Positions 61,169-64,000 of a stretch of 64,000 nucleotides of DNA are shown here, one piece after another. Source of the stretch: Lasioglossum baleicum (taxonomy: Eukaryota; Arthropoda; Insecta; Hymenoptera; Halictidae). Where the stretch lies: the NCBI RefSeq assembly GCF_051020765.1, contig NC_134942.1, forward strand, positions 2,108,001 to 2,172,000, in the 5' to 3' direction. Position 1 is the first letter of the stretch; each line of letters starts with the position of its first letter. The notes under the pieces are model-generated. The model had not been told where the DNA came from and did no database searches. It saw only the letters and a program-made list of their open reading frames with translations. The translations under genes and the position numbers were made by a program.

Positions 61169-62715
61169 ATAATAACTAAAACGTAAGTTTCTAACAGTCG
61201 TGATAATTCTCGACGAAATTTCATTTCTATCTAATATTCCCACAAACTGTCCACTTATTTTTGTCCCTGACCGTATATCTTTCTAGTCTGTTCGTGGTCA
61301 ACCACGAGAACGACTGAAATCTCTCATTAGACACATTACACTCGGCACCCTCTTATACATTTGAAACACATAAAACCGATATAATCGACGATTACCAAGA
61401 CGAAGTTGTGCCTATCAACTGAAAGAAAGAAATGAAGACACATCGCTCGTAGCGGTTGGAGGCAACGATGTATGTATGTATTTCGCATACTATTCAACGG
61501 AGCACGTCTTATGGACGGTACCCGGCGCCTTAAACATGGCGCACAACAAACAAAGAAATCCGATATTGGTGTCCGGAGCAGTAACGTATTTCACCGAACG
61601 CTAAACAACGAATGAATCGTTTCAACCGAAGCGACTACAGACATTTCAGATAGCCTTCGAAATCCATCAGCATAATCCGTAAGTCGGCCGAGTGGTTCCC
61701 GAAATCGGTTCCTGATCCGCGCTCGTCGTTCCTCGTCTGGCCATTAAAAACACCGGTTGGTTACACGCATAAATCGTGTAACAAGCCCGGCTCGGACCGG
61801 CCCGGCCCACCCCCGCACGCTCCTTCACAATTCACCGGTGTTGAATCAGCGGCGGCAGTTACAGGTTAAAAGCGTTTTTCCTACAGTTTCCCCGGGCCTG
61901 TATCAGATGCACTTTGGGGTGTAGCTACAGCAGCAGCAGCAGCGGGCCTCCTTAAAAAAGGCGACGAAAGACGAATGCGCGACGTCGCCGGTGCACTCAG
62001 CGCTACATATCCTGATGCAAGCGCCGGGATTGATGCACCCTTCTCGCCGCGACCATCGTGTGCGTGCACGGTCTGACGTATGGAATGGAACCGAGTAAAT
62101 ATATCTTAACTGCATTCGGCCGTATATTGATGGGAGGTCCGCTGAGTGTGTTGTGTCTAACAGTTTCTTCTTCCTTCTTCGCCCGCGTGCTGCCGGCGCA
62201 AGGCGCAAGGCGAGGCGCGGCGCATCTCCCGCGAATGTACCGGGTGAATCGATCGACTCGTGTCGCCGATTGATAGATGAGTTGTCTGGAAAAACTCGAG
62301 CGTTCGCGCCGCGCCGCTCCGTTTCAACAGATTCGAACACGAGCTTCTTTCCCATCTCATTCCTCATCCCAGATCAAGGATTTTCAAGAAATTTTTAATT
62401 TTCAACAAATTAAAATATAATGTAATTGAATTACTTTTTAATTATAATTTGCGAAGTAATTCTATTGCAATCCAACACAACTCTGGCTAAATCAATTATA
62501 AAAAAAAAGTATAACGTGAGGCGTACATATGACTTGGAAAAAATGGAAAAATTCATAAAGTTTTTCAGCATTTCAATGAGACTGCCCCGTTAAGCGAAAT
62601 CGGTTACTTCCCAGTGACTGTTGAATCACTTTACCAAAGTTTCTACAGGGTCGTTTCGAAATCGTGGTTCAATCTTCAGCGTTTCATTAAATGTGCAGCC
62701 TCCTTGAAAGTTTTA

Positions 62716-62757
62716 CTCGGGACTCGGGACTCGGGACTCGGGACTCGGGACTCGGGA
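62716..62757 (+). repeat. 7-bp tandem repeat CTCGGGA x6
   Basis: Six perfect heptamers, 42 bp. Confidence 0.95.
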
Positions 62758-64000
62758 CAGTGCCACGGCTAATCGTTTCCTCACCAAATTCCTCGCGAAT
62801 ATTCTCGCAGCCGGTGCAATTTATTCCTGCCTATTTCAGTAGCTTAAGTCGCTTTATTGCCGAGTTTACCGACACGCGACAAACAGGCGTATGTAACTTT
62901 CAAGACTGTTTCGGACAGTTTTATTCGCGCTTCATTACACAAACGATGCTGAAACCCGACGACAGTCCCGAGTCACCGCGGTTGTTTGTCAAGTAATAAC
63001 TTTATTTTTAAACAAGAGCTAAATTTGTTCGCAGTCATTGTTCCGATACAAAGACTTACAGAAATTTCACGAACCCATGATTTTTTATACCTATCCTTTC
63101 TGACACGAGATCTTTTACGAAATTAACTTTCTATATGGACATTTTTATAAAATTTCTTTTCTAAATTCTTTATATACAAATTAATGTTTATGTGGACGCT
63201 TATATCAAATCTTTTAATAATAAACATCCGCTGGAAAATAATCGCATATATGCAAATTTTTTTAATAATTAGATCTATGCAAATTATTAAATCGTATTCT
63301 TTCCTAATTGCCTTTAGTGTACAACATGCGAGAGTGACTTCGGCCGAATAGAAAAATATACAAACTTTATCGAACCGTTATGTTTTTAAAACAAAAGTTG
63401 TTGTTCTTTAATTGTATTCACCGAACCCCTGTCATCGATATCAGACTTTGCATATAGATGAGGTTTTTCGCGAGAGCAAACATTGGTCACGTGTGCCGTT
63501 TCATTCGACATTTAGACCCCGTTCAGACACGGCGGAATCCGCGCGTTTTCGACCGCGCGATTTCAACCGCGCGAACCTTATTTACATTAGCATTTTAGCA
63601 TATATGGATTCGTTGACACGCATCCGCGCGGTCGAACAATCAAAAACAAAAATCAGAACAGAACTCGGACGACATGAGATCTTTTTACCTGGATCATGTT
63701 ATCTCGGAGGAAAGGACTAAGAATAAAGCAAAAGCCCATAAACAGAACAATTAGGCGCGTAGCAGACAGAGGCTGGTTGTATCGAGGGTTCGTTCCCCGT
63801 AACAGTGTCCAATCGGGGCTGGCCATTTTTTCTTTATGTCCCCCAGCATAGATCGAATGCCACAGTAATTTCCGAGGGCTCGATATCTCGAAAAATGGGA
63901 CACGATAGTCGCGGAGGAAGAAAAGAGACGTGGCAACGTTCCCGAAGGCGCCAGACCGTCAGATATTTTCACGTGCCAGTCTGCTCTCGGTGACTATCTC

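Larger units (their letters stand above)
60505..64000 (+). other. SCAPER intron or flank; no further exon seen
   Basis: It holds the duplicated MITE at 60833-61168, a CpG-rich block at about 61680-62330 with compositional open frames and a short CAG run near 61928, the heptamer array at 62716, and ordinary AT-rich sequence. Near 63520-63640 CCGCGCG-containing words repeat in both orientations (CGACCGCGCG, CCGCGCGGTCG), possibly a decayed transposon end. Confidence 0.5.

Noticed and set aside
61903..62367. 154-codon minus-strand open frame with a Cys run
   Set aside because: The Cys run is a CAG array read in reverse; the rest is CpG-rich composition.

Overview
This is nuclear DNA of an animal, most likely an insect and probably a hymenopteran. 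The reasons are short GT-AG introns mixed with very long ones, an AT-rich background broken by CpG-rich patches, many repeats ending in TATACAGGGTG, and protein sequences that resemble insect versions of conserved genes. The assignment to Hymenoptera is an inference and was not tested by a search. No bacterial operons, CRISPR arrays, rRNA genes or convincing tRNA genes were seen.

Layout. (1) 1-5.6 kb: two exons on the minus strand (5589-5459 and 4081-3965) join in frame to give the start of a pleckstrin homology (PH) domain, most like the N-terminal PH domain of RasGRF exchange factors. The rest of that gene lies outside the window or was not found. (2) 5.6-28.4 kb: no supported gene. It holds fossil transposons (a Tc1/mariner transposase remnant, several short inverted-repeat elements, a possible LTR remnant), microsatellites and a CpG-rich block at 16.5-17.6 kb. 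(3) 28.5-29.5 kb, minus strand: a complete two-coding-exon gene for the ubiquitin-conjugating enzyme Ubc13/UBE2N (bendless), 151 residues. (4) 32.9-60.5 kb, plus strand: twelve coding exons of SCAPER, 1580 codons in one continuous frame, with the 3' end beyond the window. Ubc13 and SCAPER are head to head across about 3.4 kb. (5) SCAPER introns 9 (4.6 kb) and 10 (15.2 kb) are unusually large. Intron 10 contains two orphan terminal-exon-like open frames (46.5 and 49.3 kb), and intron 9 a degenerate tandem array of about 115-125 bp units. (6) 60.5-64 kb: SCAPER intron or downstream sequence with a duplicated short transposon and a heptamer array.

No evidence links the three genes in one pathway. 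What stands out is the repeat landscape: at least two multi-copy miniature inverted-repeat families (one with TTAA targets, as in piggyBac), several single hairpin elements, and three separate tandem arrays with a 7-bp unit. I found no clearly novel biological system; the best leads are the orphan exons in the large SCAPER intron and the two miniature transposon families.
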